NCBI GenBank assembly: GCA_963773835.1
Contig: CAVZCQ010000004.1
Location: forward strand, 372,001 to 436,000
Source of the DNA: JOPF136 sp963773835
GTDB lineage: Bacteria; Acidobacteriota; Terriglobia; Acidiferrales; UBA7541
Length of the DNA: 64,000 nt
Direction of reading: 5' to 3'
The translations under genes were made by a program, and so were the position numbers. The notes beneath the pieces were generated by a model. That model was given only the letters and a program-made list of their open reading frames with translations, had not been told where the DNA came from and made no database searches. Of the stretch, positions 50,741-59,407 are shown one piece after another. The stretch's first letter is position 1. Each line of letters opens with the position of its first letter.

Positions 50741-52645
50741 CTAAAGTGGCATGTCAATGCGTCGCAGGAGGTCGTGGAAGCGCGGGTCGGCTCGAAGGCT
50801 GTCAAAAGTGGGCTCGATTTTGACGAAGACCATCGAGGGGTAACGCTCCGCATATGCCTTTTCGAGGTTTTCCATCGCGCTGTTTGTGTCACCCAGGCGG
50901 GCATAAACAACCGCGATGGTGTAGGGCGAAACCTGAAGCTTCCTCGACGGAGACTGAAGAAGCGCCAGTCTGTGCCGCCAATAGCCTTTTATCCCCGAGG
51001 CACGGTAGGCGGCTTGAATCGCTGCGCCCTCGGTTGAGTCCGTCTGGCCTGCGCCTTGGGCCTTTATAAACGCCTGGACAGCTTGCTCAAACATCCCCTT
51101 TCGCTCGTAAATCAGGCCCAGATACCAATAGGCCTGATTGAAATTGGGGTCCAGATCCACCGTCTTCTGAGACTGCACGATCGCGTCATCGTAGCGGCGC
51201 GCAAGGAATAAAATCTGGGCCACATCCGCGCTGATAATCGAGGAGAGTGGATCGAGTTCCTGCGCCCGCCGGATCTCGAGGACGGCTTCGTCGAAACGTC
51301 CCGCGGCAGCCAGGTCGTAGGCATACCAATGGTGCGCAGTGGGATAATTCGAATCCAGCTCAATGGCCCGTCGAAATTCGGTCTCGGCCTGAACGGGGTC
51401 CCAATCGTAAAGCAACTTCACGAAGCCCAGCGAGGCGTGAGCCTCCGCAAGCGCACCGTCGAGCTCCAAGGCCCTGAGCGCAGCCGACTTGGCCAGAAGG
51501 TAGACCTGTTTGGAAGGAAGCAGGTCGTTGGGTCCGAGCAAAATGTAGGAATCCGCGAGGCCGACGTAGGCCGGCGCATAGTTCGGATCCTTCTCAATGG
51601 CTTGCTTAAAGCATTCAATTCCCTTCCAGAAGTCTTTTTCTGTGCGTTTATTCCAGAAGTAGCGTCCCTTCATATAAAGCTGAAGGGCCTCGGGGTCAAC
51701 GGCGCGGGCGCTTGCCAGGTGAGCCTGGGCCTGGGGTGACAGCTTGATTCTGATCTCGCGGGCGATGGCCTGGGTCACCTCACTCTCCAGCGGCAGTATC
51801 TCCCGCACATCCCGCTCGTAACTCTGGGCCCAAACATGGGTCTGATCGCTCACGCGGACGAGCTGCGCGGTGATGCGAACGCGATTCGCTTCGCGCCGAA
51901 CACTGCTTTCCAAAATATAGCCGACCCCGAGTTCGCGCCCGATTTGCTGCACATTCTTTGTGGTTCCTTTGTATTGCATTGCCGAGGTGCGCGCGATCAC
52001 TCCCAGCCGCTCCGGATCCATGCGGCTCACTTGCGCAATCATCTCCTCCGTCAGCCCATCGCTGAAATACTCCTGCTGGGCATCGCCGCTCAAGTTTTGG
52101 AACGGCAGCACCGCCAGCATAGTTCTGCCGGCGGGTGCGGAGAGTGTTGGGGACTGCCACCGTGAGAAGATGGCCGCGACCACGGCTACAGCCAGGATGA
52201 GGATGGCGGGAGCTGCCCAACGCCACTGCCGGCGCTTTCCGCTGGCGCTTTCCTCTTGCGGGCCGGGCGAGGGGGGCGGCGCCGCTTGGGACGGGGTCCC
52301 AGCGGGCACAGCCGCATCCACCAGCTGCACGGAAGCGACGAACCGATAGCCCAGCGTGGGGACCGTCTCGATGTAGCGGGCGCCGTCCTGGTCGTCTCCG
52401 AGGAGCTTCCGGAGGGTAAAGATATTGCGAGCCAGGTTTCCCTCTTCCACCACCGTGTCCGGCCATACACGCGCCATCAATTCCGGTTTGGTGAGCAGGT
52501 GGCCGGGGCTTTCGAGGAGGGCCCAGAGAATGTCGAAAGCCTTTGGAGTCAAAGGGATATGCGTTCCCTGCCGCTCCAGAATGCGCTCCTGCACATCCAG
52601 TTGGAAGGGACCGAAACGATAGATGGACCTCGGCGCGCTCTCCAT
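50741..52645 (-). CDS. CadC-like winged-helix regulator with TolB-like and TPR domains
   Basis: 634 residues from ATG 52645. Residues about 8-105 are an OmpR-type winged helix (YRFGPFQLDVQERILERQG, LTPKAFDILWALLESPG, VVEEGNLARNIFTLRKLLGDD, TVPTLGYRFVA). A membrane helix (about 145-165, APAILILAVAVVAAIF) separates it from a TolB-like domain (MLAVLPFQNLSGDAQQEYFSDGLTEEM) and about eight TPR units. Such one-component membrane regulators bind DNA directly in response to a periplasmic signal. The outer half is homologous in layout to that of the kinase at 39752-42190. Confidence 0.88.
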   Translation of the reverse strand: MESAPRSIYRFGPFQLDVQERILERQGTHIPLTPKAFDILWALLESPGHLLTKPELMARVWPDTVVEEGNLARNIFTLRKLLGDDQDGARYIETVPTLGYRFVASVQLVDAAVPAGTPSQAAPPPSPGPQEESASGKRRQWRWAAPAILILAVAVVAAIFSRWQSPTLSAPAGRTMLAVLPFQNLSGDAQQEYFSDGLTEEMIAQVSRMDPERLGVIARTSAMQYKGTTKNVQQIGRELGVGYILESSVRREANRVRITAQLVRVSDQTHVWAQSYERDVREILPLESEVTQAIAREIRIKLSPQAQAHLASARAVDPEALQLYMKGRYFWNKRTEKDFWKGIECFKQAIEKDPNYAPAYVGLADSYILLGPNDLLPSKQVYLLAKSAALRALELDGALAEAHASLGFVKLLYDWDPVQAETEFRRAIELDSNYPTAHHWYAYDLAAAGRFDEAVLEIRRAQELDPLSSIISADVAQILFLARRYDDAIVQSQKTVDLDPNFNQAYWYLGLIYERKGMFEQAVQAFIKAQGAGQTDSTEGAAIQAAYRASGIKGYWRHRLALLQSPSRKLQVSPYTIAVVYARLGDTNSAMENLEKAYAERYPSMVFVKIEPTFDSLRADPRFHDLLRRIDMPL

Positions 52646-52811
52646 AAGGAGAATACTCAAAGAAAAATAGGAGCCCGCTCCAAAGACATCTGCGGGCGGC
52701 GCGAGCAGGATGCTGGTTGAGAATCGGCGGAGTGATCGCGCCGGGGAGCCTGTGGCAGATTCTACGCGAGGTTCCCGGCGGCGACAATAGCCGCAGCAGG
52801 AGGGAAACAAA

Positions 52812-52898
52812 ATGAAAAGTACCACCAAGAAACTGAAGAAGGGAAAGAGGCTCGGCTCGACCAAGACGCTGCTCGCACCCATCGACGGCCATCGCTAG
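52812..52898 (+). CDS. 28-residue basic peptide with strong ribosome-binding site
   Basis: ATG at 52812 is preceded at seven bases by AGGAGGG, the best Shine-Dalgarno in the window. The peptide is short and very basic: it opens MKSTTKKLKKGKRLGS and ends PIDGHR before TAG 52896-52898. No membrane segment and no Cys. It lies 166 bases upstream of, and divergent from, the CadC-like regulator. KKLKKGKxL peptides of this size resemble the start of short unnamed proteins in related bacteria, but no function is known to me. Confidence 0.5.
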   Translation: MKSTTKKLKKGKRLGSTKTLLAPIDGHR

Positions 52899-53256
52899 CA
52901 GGACGGGTCCGGCAAGTCTCCTTGGGCAGCACCGAGGAGTTGATTCGCAGCCATGGGAGAGCGAGGGGCTGTCTTGCGCAAGTGCGGCAGCCTCTCGCGA
53001 GCTCCGACGTGCACGCGGCAAAGCCAAGTTTCAGGCGGGGTGGGAAGTCTTTGAGCTTGTACCAGGTTGGAATTTTCTATTGATGTTGACAATCGGAGCG
53101 CTAAGAACCAGGATGCCTGCAATGAGTGGTTGCGCTGGCGGCCTTCGCTGAGTCGTCCGGCCCTCGAGCACGCCCGGCGAGGCAAATCTGACGGCGTCCT
53201 TTCCTCTGGAGTGCCAAGCGGGCAACTCGAGTCACGGATACTCAAAAGGAGCAGCT
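52899..53256. other. intergenic region, 358 bases
   Basis: No ORF with a credible start or protein-like composition on either strand. TTGACA occurs at about 53084 but without a matching -10. The last 20 bases hold AAAGGAGC, the ribosome-binding site of the next gene. No hairpin repeat of the GTAG type is present, unlike most other gaps. Confidence 0.5.
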
Positions 53257-54276
53257 ATGAGCACGCAGCCAAATCGAATGACGAATCCGGCAGCAGCGTC
53301 TCCCTACCCGACTCCAATCGCGCAGAAGGGCTGGTTTTCACGCAATTGGAAATGGCTTGTGCCGACGGTCTTCATTGCTTTCATTGTTTTGCCGCTCGCG
53401 CTCGTCGGAACTGTCTTTGGGGCGATGAAGAATTCTGACGTGGCGAGGGAATGCCTGCTGCGGGCGCAAAAGAATACGCTCGTGGTGCAAAGTCTCGGCA
53501 CGCCGATTCAAGAAGGCTGGCTGGTGAGCGGTTCGATCAATGTTACGCCGACTTCCGGCGATGCTGATCTTGCCGTGCCGATTTCCGGTCCAAAAGGAAA
53601 GGGCACAATCTATGTCACTGCTCAGAAGAAAGCCGGGGTATGGAATTACAGTGCCATGGAAGCTGCGATTGAAGGCAGCGATCGAAGGATTAATCTGCTC
53701 TCGAATGTGACGGCCGCAGCCGAGCCGGCCGCAGCGCCGCCGGGGGCGCCAGTCGAGCCAGCGCCGAGCACCCCGCCAGTAGAGACGCAACCGGCCGCGA
53801 CGGCCGCGCAGCCGGCAGCCACACCCGCGCCCTCTCCCGGAGTGGCGGAGTCGCCAGCCGCCGAGCAGGCGGGTGTAATTCAATCGCAAGAAACCACCGC
53901 CGCGGGGATCGTAGCCGAACTCACGGAATGCCGGCGGAAGGAAGGTGTGCTCACCATCAAAGCTCGATTCCGCAACACGTCAAATAAAAACTCAAATCTG
54001 ACGCTCATCCACTATCCTGCTGAAGGGGATCACCAGAGGTATTACTTCACTGCGGGCAACAAGAAATACTTCATCCTGAAGGACTCCGAAGGCACATATT
54101 TGTCCAGCAACAGCAATGGCAATTCCACCGGCAATTCCACCGAGCTTCGATTGGAGCCGGGGCAAACTTTCCTATGGTGGGCGAAGTATCCGGCGCCCCC
54201 AGCCGACGTAAAGAAGATTAATTTCTTCATGCCGGTCACTCCCCCGTTTGAGGACGTTCCCATCACCGATAAATAG
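53257..54276 (+). CDS. membrane protein with Coa1-like (cytochrome oxidase assembly) domain
   Basis: 339 residues, AGGAGC before the ATG. One membrane helix (about 32-55, WLVPTVFIAFIVLPLALVGTVFGAM) followed by a Coa1/Tim21-like domain (about 60-150: SDVARECLLRAQKNTLVVQSLGTPI, SGSINVTPTSGDADLAVPISGPKGKGTIYV). A Pro/Ala linker (about 160-210) leads to a C-terminal beta domain (TSNKNSNLTLIHYPAEGDHQRYYFTAGNKKYFIL). Coa1-type proteins assist oxidase assembly in mitochondria; here the role is inferred. A short gap separates it from the OmpA-family gene on the same strand. Confidence 0.65.
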   Translation: MSTQPNRMTNPAAASPYPTPIAQKGWFSRNWKWLVPTVFIAFIVLPLALVGTVFGAMKNSDVARECLLRAQKNTLVVQSLGTPIQEGWLVSGSINVTPTSGDADLAVPISGPKGKGTIYVTAQKKAGVWNYSAMEAAIEGSDRRINLLSNVTAAAEPAAAPPGAPVEPAPSTPPVETQPAATAAQPAATPAPSPGVAESPAAEQAGVIQSQETTAAGIVAELTECRRKEGVLTIKARFRNTSNKNSNLTLIHYPAEGDHQRYYFTAGNKKYFILKDSEGTYLSSNSNGNSTGNSTELRLEPGQTFLWWAKYPAPPADVKKINFFMPVTPPFEDVPITDK

Positions 54277-54308
54277 CGGCTAAGGCTGGTTCCACCTGGG
54301 GAGGAAGT

Positions 54309-54929
54309 ATGGCGACGCCGCGAAGCGTGAAAATATTCGTATTGCTTCTCGTCCCTTGCGTCGCATTGGCGCAGACGAAGTACGCGGATCCGGATTCGCC
54401 GGTGGTGGAGACCGCTGCCCGGGCGGCGCTGGCGCACGGCAAAGTTGTGGACATCGTGGGCGTGATCCTTGAAATCCAAGGCCTGACCAGTGGAATCCAA
54501 GGCAGGACCAGTGGAATCCAGGGTGTGCTGCAGGACCTGGGGGCGAAGGTGACCGAGCACGAAGTGAGGATCGAGCTGGACGCTGATGTCCTGTTCGACT
54601 TCGACAAATACAACCTGCGACCGGAAGCCACCGAGAGTTTACGCAAGGTCGGCGAGGTGGCCAAAAGTTACGGCAATGCGCCCGTGCTGATTGAAGGCCA
54701 CACCGACAGCAAGGGCACGCACGCTTACAACATGAGTCTCTCCGAGAACCGCGCTGGGTCAGTGAAGAGGTGGCTGGTACAAAATGCGGGCGTCTCCGCA
54801 TCTCGCATAACCACTCGCGGCCTTGGAGAAACCAAGCCGGTTGCTCCCAACACGAATCCAAACGGCACCGACAATCCCACGGGCCGACAGAAAAACCGCA
54901 GGGTCGAGATCACCATCCGCACGAATTAA
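54309..54929 (+). CDS. OmpA-family peptidoglycan-binding protein
   Basis: 206 residues with GAGGAAG before the ATG. Signal peptide (1-21, ending ALAQ). A short N-domain carries a seven-residue repeat (EIQGLTSGIQGRTSGIQGVLQ split by unit: L/R-T-S-G-I-Q-G twice plus a partial), probably a helix. The OmpA C-domain (about 95-206) has LFDFDKYNLRPEATESLRKVG, IEGHTDSKGTHAYNMSLSENRAGSV and the terminal NRRVEI, which bind diaminopimelate. It anchors the envelope to peptidoglycan. Confidence 0.9.
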   Translation: MATPRSVKIFVLLLVPCVALAQTKYADPDSPVVETAARAALAHGKVVDIVGVILEIQGLTSGIQGRTSGIQGVLQDLGAKVTEHEVRIELDADVLFDFDKYNLRPEATESLRKVGEVAKSYGNAPVLIEGHTDSKGTHAYNMSLSENRAGSVKRWLVQNAGVSASRITTRGLGETKPVAPNTNPNGTDNPTGRQKNRRVEITIRTN

Positions 54930-55010
54930 GCGTTGCGAAGATAGCCGCCGGGAAGATTTGAACCCGGATTCCGCAAGAACCGGCCGCGAACATGCCGCGG
55001 CGCGCGTGGG

Positions 55011-56534
55011 TCAGCGCTTGCGCCTGGGTTTCTTTTTGGCTGCGGTGTGCTTGGGGCGCATCGCCGCGGGTTCTTGGGGCTGAAATTTGGCCGGTTTCTT
55101 GGCAGTGGGGGGTGGAGCGGATGATTTCTGGGCGGGGGGCGGAGGGGGAGTTCCCTTCCCGGCCGGTTTGGCAGCGAAGGCGGGCTTGCCAAACTTGGCA
55201 GGCTGGGCGGATTCCTTGCCTTTCTTTTCGGGCTTGAGCTTCTTTTTGGGTTCGGGCTTGATGCCGGCGAGGTTGCGGAGGATGCGGTCGAAATGTTCGG
55301 GGCCGCGAACGCGTCCGTGGAGCTGGAGGGTGAAAAACTTCTCGAGGACTTCGTCGAATTTCGGGCCGCGGGGAACGCCGAGGAGTTCGAGCTGTGTAGC
55401 GGGAAGCGAAGCGCGCAGGGGTTTCCACTTGGAGATGTAGGAGTGGATGCGGGCGAGGACCTTGGACTGGCGGGTGTAGGTGAGGAGAAAAATGATGGTT
55501 TCGGGGGGCATTTTTTCGAGGGTGTCGTAGGCGACGCGAGCGTCCTTCATTTTCGCGCCGGCGAGAAGCTTGACGGCGGCGTCGGCCAGCTCTTCGAGTC
55601 CGGCGACCAACTGGACTTCGGCAGCGCGAAGGCCGAGCTGCTTGAGGGCGTTGGTGCGCTCGACGCGGCTGAACCGGCCGAAAATGTAATAGAGCGTGGG
55701 AGCGGCGAGGCGGGCGCGGCGGTTGATCGAGAGCAGTTCTTCGCGGGCCTTGACGAGGGCTTCCAGGCCTTTGTAGTCGGGTTTTCGCGAGGCGAATTTG
55801 GGATGGATGACGGTGAGGAGGTCGTGGTCCTGCCAGGCCTTGAGGACGGCGGCGGCGTTCTCTTCACGGCCGACCTGGCGGACTTCGTCGGTGATGTCGG
55901 AAGCGGGAATGTTGAGGTGAAGCTTGCGCTCCATGGCGAGATCGAACCAGCCGGAGGTGCGCTCTTCGAGCGCGAAGCCGAGGCGGGCGGCGAAACGGAG
56001 GGCGCGGAGGAGGCGGCCGGGCTGGTTAGTGAACCCGTGCATGGAGAGGATGCGGATTTCGCGGCGCTCGATATCCGCGAGGCCGTTGGTGGGATCGAGC
56101 AGGAGGCCGCGGGAGGCGGGGTTGAGAGAGAGGGCGATGGCGTTGATGGAGAAATCGCGGCGGCGAAGATCGTCGAGGATGGTGGAGAAACGGTATTGGA
56201 CCTTGGCGCCGGGAGATTCGTAGTAGTCGTCGCGAGCGGCGGAGAGGGAGCCGTCCACGTCGCCGTGGAAGAGGATTTCGACGCGGCGCCGGTCTTCGTC
56301 CACCTCGTGGAGGCGGGCGCCGCCTTTTTCGAGCTCGCGAGCGATGCGGAGGGGATTGCCCTCCATGACGAAATCGAGGTCGCGAATGGCCATGCCGGAG
56401 ATGAGGTCGCGTACGGCGCCGCCGGCGATGTAAACGTTGGCTCCCTGGACCTGGGCGAGCTCGATGACGCGCAGGACGACGGCACGTTGCTCGGGGGACA
56501 GGCGGCTTTCGAGGAGGAACATGTAGTCGGGCAT
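55011..56534 (-). CDS. CCA tRNA nucleotidyltransferase / poly(A) polymerase family
   Basis: 507 residues. Class II nucleotidyltransferase head: YIAGGAVRDLISG with RDLDFVMEG (catalytic Asp pair), then RRRDFSINAIAL and GFTNQPGRLLRALRFAARLGF. Neck and body follow to about residue 425. The last 80 residues are Lys/Pro/Ala-rich, including KKKLKPEKKGKES and a run of prolines, an unusual basic tail that could bind RNA. It adds CCA to tRNA 3' ends; a polyadenylation role cannot be excluded. Confidence 0.9.
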   Translation of the reverse strand: MPDYMFLLESRLSPEQRAVVLRVIELAQVQGANVYIAGGAVRDLISGMAIRDLDFVMEGNPLRIARELEKGGARLHEVDEDRRRVEILFHGDVDGSLSAARDDYYESPGAKVQYRFSTILDDLRRRDFSINAIALSLNPASRGLLLDPTNGLADIERREIRILSMHGFTNQPGRLLRALRFAARLGFALEERTSGWFDLAMERKLHLNIPASDITDEVRQVGREENAAAVLKAWQDHDLLTVIHPKFASRKPDYKGLEALVKAREELLSINRRARLAAPTLYYIFGRFSRVERTNALKQLGLRAAEVQLVAGLEELADAAVKLLAGAKMKDARVAYDTLEKMPPETIIFLLTYTRQSKVLARIHSYISKWKPLRASLPATQLELLGVPRGPKFDEVLEKFFTLQLHGRVRGPEHFDRILRNLAGIKPEPKKKLKPEKKGKESAQPAKFGKPAFAAKPAGKGTPPPPPAQKSSAPPPTAKKPAKFQPQEPAAMRPKHTAAKKKPRRKR

Positions 56535-56561
56535 AGGCGTCTCCTGATCTGTTGTGACTCA

Positions 56562-56587
56562 GGCGGACACATGGGTCCGCCCCTACA
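56562..56587 (-). repeat. REP-like GTAG hairpin
   Basis: GGCGGAC (56562-56568), ACATGG, GTCCGCC (56575-56581), then CCTAC. Minus strand TTGTAGGGGCGGAC. It lies upstream of the CCA-enzyme gene and downstream of xerD. Confidence 0.8.
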
Positions 56588-56622
56588 ACTCGCGGGCACG
56601 AGCCCCGCCCTTCCAAAAAAGC

Positions 56623-56649
56623 GCACAGACAAGATTGTCTGTGCTACCA
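56623..56649 (-). repeat. REP-like GTAG hairpin
   Basis: GCACAGACAA (56623-56632), GA, TTGTCTGTGC (56635-56644), then TACCA. On the minus strand TGGTAGCACAG, seven bases after the xerD stop. Confidence 0.85.
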
Positions 56650-56653
56650 AAGC

Positions 56654-57598
56654 CTAGGCGCGCGGATGATGCGCGCGGTAAACCTGCCGCAGGCGCTCCT
56701 GGGTAACATGCGTGTAGATCTGGGTGGTGGAGATGTCCGCATGACCCAGCATGGCCTGAACGGAGCGGAGATCGGCGCCGCGTTCGAGCAAATGCGTGGC
56801 GAAACTGTGCCGGAGCTTGTGGGGGCTCAGCTTGGAAGGCAATCCGGCGCGGCGGCCATAGGCTTTCAAGACTTTCCAGAACCCCACGCGGGTCATTTTC
56901 GCGCCGCGATGATTCAGGAAGACGAGCGGGGAGGTCCGGCCGTGGAGCAGGCGGGGGCGGGAGTCGGCGAGATAGCGGCGTAGGGCCTGGATGGAGGCGC
57001 GTCCGAGGGGCACGAGGCGTTCCTTATTTCCCTTCCCCACGCAGCGGACGCAGCCCATGCCGAGGTCCATCTCGGCGAGGCGGAGGCCGACGAGCTCGGA
57101 GGCGCGAAGGCCGGTGGAATAGAGGACTTCGAGCATGGCGGCATCGCGAGCGCCGAGGGGAGTGGCGGGGTCGGGCATGGAGAGGAGTTTCTCCACCTGG
57201 GAGAGCGAAAGGAAAATGGGCAGGGTCTTCCAGACGCGGGGGGCTTCGAGATTGAGGGTGGGCTCCTCGGGGAGGAGGCCTTCCGTGACCGCAAAGCGGA
57301 AGAAGACACGGAGAGTGGCGAGATGCCGCGCGACGGAGCGGCTGCTGAGCTTCTGGCGGTAGAGGCCGGAGAGAAAATCGAGAACGGCGTCGCGGTCGGC
57401 GGTGGGGAGGGAGAGTTTGCGGGCAGCGCAGAAGGCGGCGAATTTGTGGAGGTCCTGGGAATAGGCGATGAGTGTGTTGGCAGCGAGGCCGCGTTCCACC
57501 TGGAGATGGCGGAGGAAGCGGGATATGAAGGCGTCGAGGCGGCCGGGGGGGCGGGCGCCGGAAGCGGAGGATGAGCCGGAATTGCGAACGGGCGGCAC
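56654..57598 (-). CDS. xerD: site-specific tyrosine recombinase XerD/XerC
   Basis: 314 residues, GTG start 4 bases after the murJ stop. N-terminal SAM-like core-binding domain (FLRHLQVERGLAANTLIAYSQDLHKF). Catalytic set: Arg in STGLRASELVGL, Lys in GKGNKERLVPLG, HKLRHSFATHLL (His and Arg), LGHADISTTQIYTHV (His and Tyr). It resolves chromosome dimers at dif. Length and sequence fit XerD somewhat better than XerC. The N-terminal 20 residues (Ser/Gly-rich) are extra. Confidence 0.92.
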   Translation of the reverse strand: MPPVRNSGSSSASGARPPGRLDAFISRFLRHLQVERGLAANTLIAYSQDLHKFAAFCAARKLSLPTADRDAVLDFLSGLYRQKLSSRSVARHLATLRVFFRFAVTEGLLPEEPTLNLEAPRVWKTLPIFLSLSQVEKLLSMPDPATPLGARDAAMLEVLYSTGLRASELVGLRLAEMDLGMGCVRCVGKGNKERLVPLGRASIQALRRYLADSRPRLLHGRTSPLVFLNHRGAKMTRVGFWKVLKAYGRRAGLPSKLSPHKLRHSFATHLLERGADLRSVQAMLGHADISTTQIYTHVTQERLRQVYRAHHPRA

Positions 57599-57601
57599 GG
57601 G

Positions 57602-59200
57602 TCATCCCCCTGATAGCGGCGTGGCCCGGGAACGGCGGGCGATGCCCCACACTTCTTCGACTTCGGGACAATGAATCAGCCAGGTGATGCCGATGTAGGC
57701 GACGGTGGCCGCGGTGAGGATGCCAGCAAAAAGTCCCAGGCGAGGGAGGAAGCGCGTCTGCTGATCGAAATGGAAAAAGCGAACCATGGCCCAGCAGAGG
57801 ACGCCCATGGCGGCGGAAGCCGCCGCGATTTTGAACATGGAATGAAGAATGGCGAAGGTGCCGAGACGGCCGAAACGCTGGCGGAAGACGACAAAGAGCA
57901 TGAAGAAATTGAAATAGGCAGCGAGAGTGGTGGCGAGAGCGGGCCCGCCGTTCTCGAAGGTCTTGAAGAAGGATTTGAGGAACAGGGCGTTGAGGGCGAA
58001 ATTAACGACCAGGGCATAGGCGGCGACGACGACGGGGGTGCGCGTGTCCTGAGTGGAATAGAAGCCGGGAACGATCAGTTTGACGGCAGCGAATGCGGGA
58101 AGGCCCATGGCGTAGTAGAGCAGGGCGCGAGCGGTGAGCGTGGTGGAGGTGGCCTGGAACTGTCCGTGCTCGAATAAGACGCGGATGATGGGAACGCGAA
58201 GGATGACCAGGCCGACGGCGGCGGGAATGGTGATGTAGGAAACGATGCGGAGGGCGAAGGCGAACGTCTTCTTCATGTTTTCGAAATCGTGGGCGGCGGC
58301 CTGATGGGACATCATGGGAAGAATGGCGGTGGCGACAGCGATGGCGTAGCCGCCGAGGACCAGCTCCATGACGCGGTCGGCGATATAGAGGGCGGTAACG
58401 CTGCCGCTAGGCATTTTGGCGGCGGTGGCGAAGACTGTGTCCACGAAGAAATTGATCTGGTAGATGCCGATGCCGAAAAACCCGGGGATCATCAGGCGGC
58501 CGACGGCGCGGATTCCGGGATGGCGGAAGGAGAAGCCAAGCTTGAAGTCCATACCGTGGCGAACGAGCGCGGGGATCTGGGCGAGCAATTGGAGAGTGCC
58601 GCCGACCAGGACGCCGAAGCCGAGCGAGCGGGCCGGGTCGCCGATGTGCTGCCAGACGATTCCGGTGGAAAAGGCGATGATGGAGAGGTTGAGGAGGATG
58701 GGAGTGGAGGCGGGAAGGCCGAAGACGTGGAAGCAATTGAGGATGGCCATGGCGAGGGCGGAAAGGCCGATGAAAAAAATGTAAGGGAACATGATGCGGT
58801 TGAGAGAAACGGCCTGGTCCCACTTCTGAGGGACGTGGCCGAACAGCGTGAAAAATTGAATGAGCTGTGGAGAGAAGAGCATGCCCGCCACGGCGACGAG
58901 AGAGAGAAGCAAGGCGAGGGTCCAGAAGAGGCGATTGGCGAAATCCCAGACTTCGTCGCGTTTTTTGTCGGCCAGATAGCTGGTGAAGACGGGGATAAAG
59001 GAGGCGGTCATGGAGCCTTCGCCCACCAGGCGGCGGAGGAGATTGGGGATGCGATAGGCGAGGATGAAAGAATCCGCGGCGAGGGAGGTGCCGAGAAGGA
59101 CAGTGACGCGCTGGTCGCGGAAATAGCCGAGGAAACGGCTGACGACGGTAATGCCGGTGATGAGAGAGGCAGATTTGAGGATCTGCTTTTTATCGGTCAA
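57602..59200 (-). CDS. murJ: lipid II flippase MurJ (MviN)
   Basis: 532 residues with 14 predicted membrane helices. MOP-superfamily landmarks: SASLITGITVVSRFLGYFRDQ at the start, AYRIPNLLRRLVGEGSMTASFIPVF (the conserved Arg/Glu segment) and VLFEHGQFQATSTTLTARALLYYAMGLPAFA. It moves lipid II across the inner membrane for peptidoglycan synthesis. The start is TTG at 59200 and a promoter lies at 59259-59287. xerD follows in the same transcript. Confidence 0.95.
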   Translation of the reverse strand: MTDKKQILKSASLITGITVVSRFLGYFRDQRVTVLLGTSLAADSFILAYRIPNLLRRLVGEGSMTASFIPVFTSYLADKKRDEVWDFANRLFWTLALLLSLVAVAGMLFSPQLIQFFTLFGHVPQKWDQAVSLNRIMFPYIFFIGLSALAMAILNCFHVFGLPASTPILLNLSIIAFSTGIVWQHIGDPARSLGFGVLVGGTLQLLAQIPALVRHGMDFKLGFSFRHPGIRAVGRLMIPGFFGIGIYQINFFVDTVFATAAKMPSGSVTALYIADRVMELVLGGYAIAVATAILPMMSHQAAAHDFENMKKTFAFALRIVSYITIPAAVGLVILRVPIIRVLFEHGQFQATSTTLTARALLYYAMGLPAFAAVKLIVPGFYSTQDTRTPVVVAAYALVVNFALNALFLKSFFKTFENGGPALATTLAAYFNFFMLFVVFRQRFGRLGTFAILHSMFKIAAASAAMGVLCWAMVRFFHFDQQTRFLPRLGLFAGILTAATVAYIGITWLIHCPEVEEVWGIARRSRATPLSGG

Positions 59201-59258
59201 AACGGACCGCCGCGATAACTAGTAGTATTTTCAACACGTTATGGCCGAAAGTCTTGCC

Positions 59259-59287
59259 ATTTTAACAGACATTCGATACGTTTGCAA
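59259..59287 (-). promoter_or_regulatory. murJ promoter
   Basis: Minus strand TTGCAA (59287-59282), 17-base spacer, TAAAAT (59264-59259); the start codon is about 60 bases beyond. Good -10 and ideal spacing, moderate -35. Confidence 0.55.
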
Positions 59288-59375
59288 TGGATGTAATGGG
59301 CTGGTGGCGGATGGGCCGGGCCGAGCAGTGGTGAGCAGGCGCCGACTGAGGCTTCCGGCCGAACTGTAGGTGGCC

Positions 59376-59402
59376 GGGCGGACACATGGGTCCGCCCCTA
59401 CC
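59376..59402 (-). repeat. REP-like GTAG hairpin
   Basis: GGGCGGAC (59376-59383), ACATGG, GTCCGCCC (59390-59397), then CTACC. It keeps the same orientation as the others although it stands just before a plus-strand gene. Confidence 0.85.
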
Positions 59403-59407
59403 GAGGG

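Noticed and set aside
47757..50744. 995-codon open frame on the plus strand opposite dnaE
   Set aside because: Antisense shadow; composition is that of reversed dnaE codons and no family motif is present.
53084..53112. TTGACA as -35 of a promoter before the Coa1-like gene
   Set aside because: The hexamer at the correct distance (CAGGAT) is a poor -10.
54940..54985. tRNA-like T-loop on the minus strand (GGGTTCAAATC), possible tRNA or attachment-site fragment
   Set aside because: The T-stem does not pair in the standard register and no acceptor, anticodon or D arm can be built around it.
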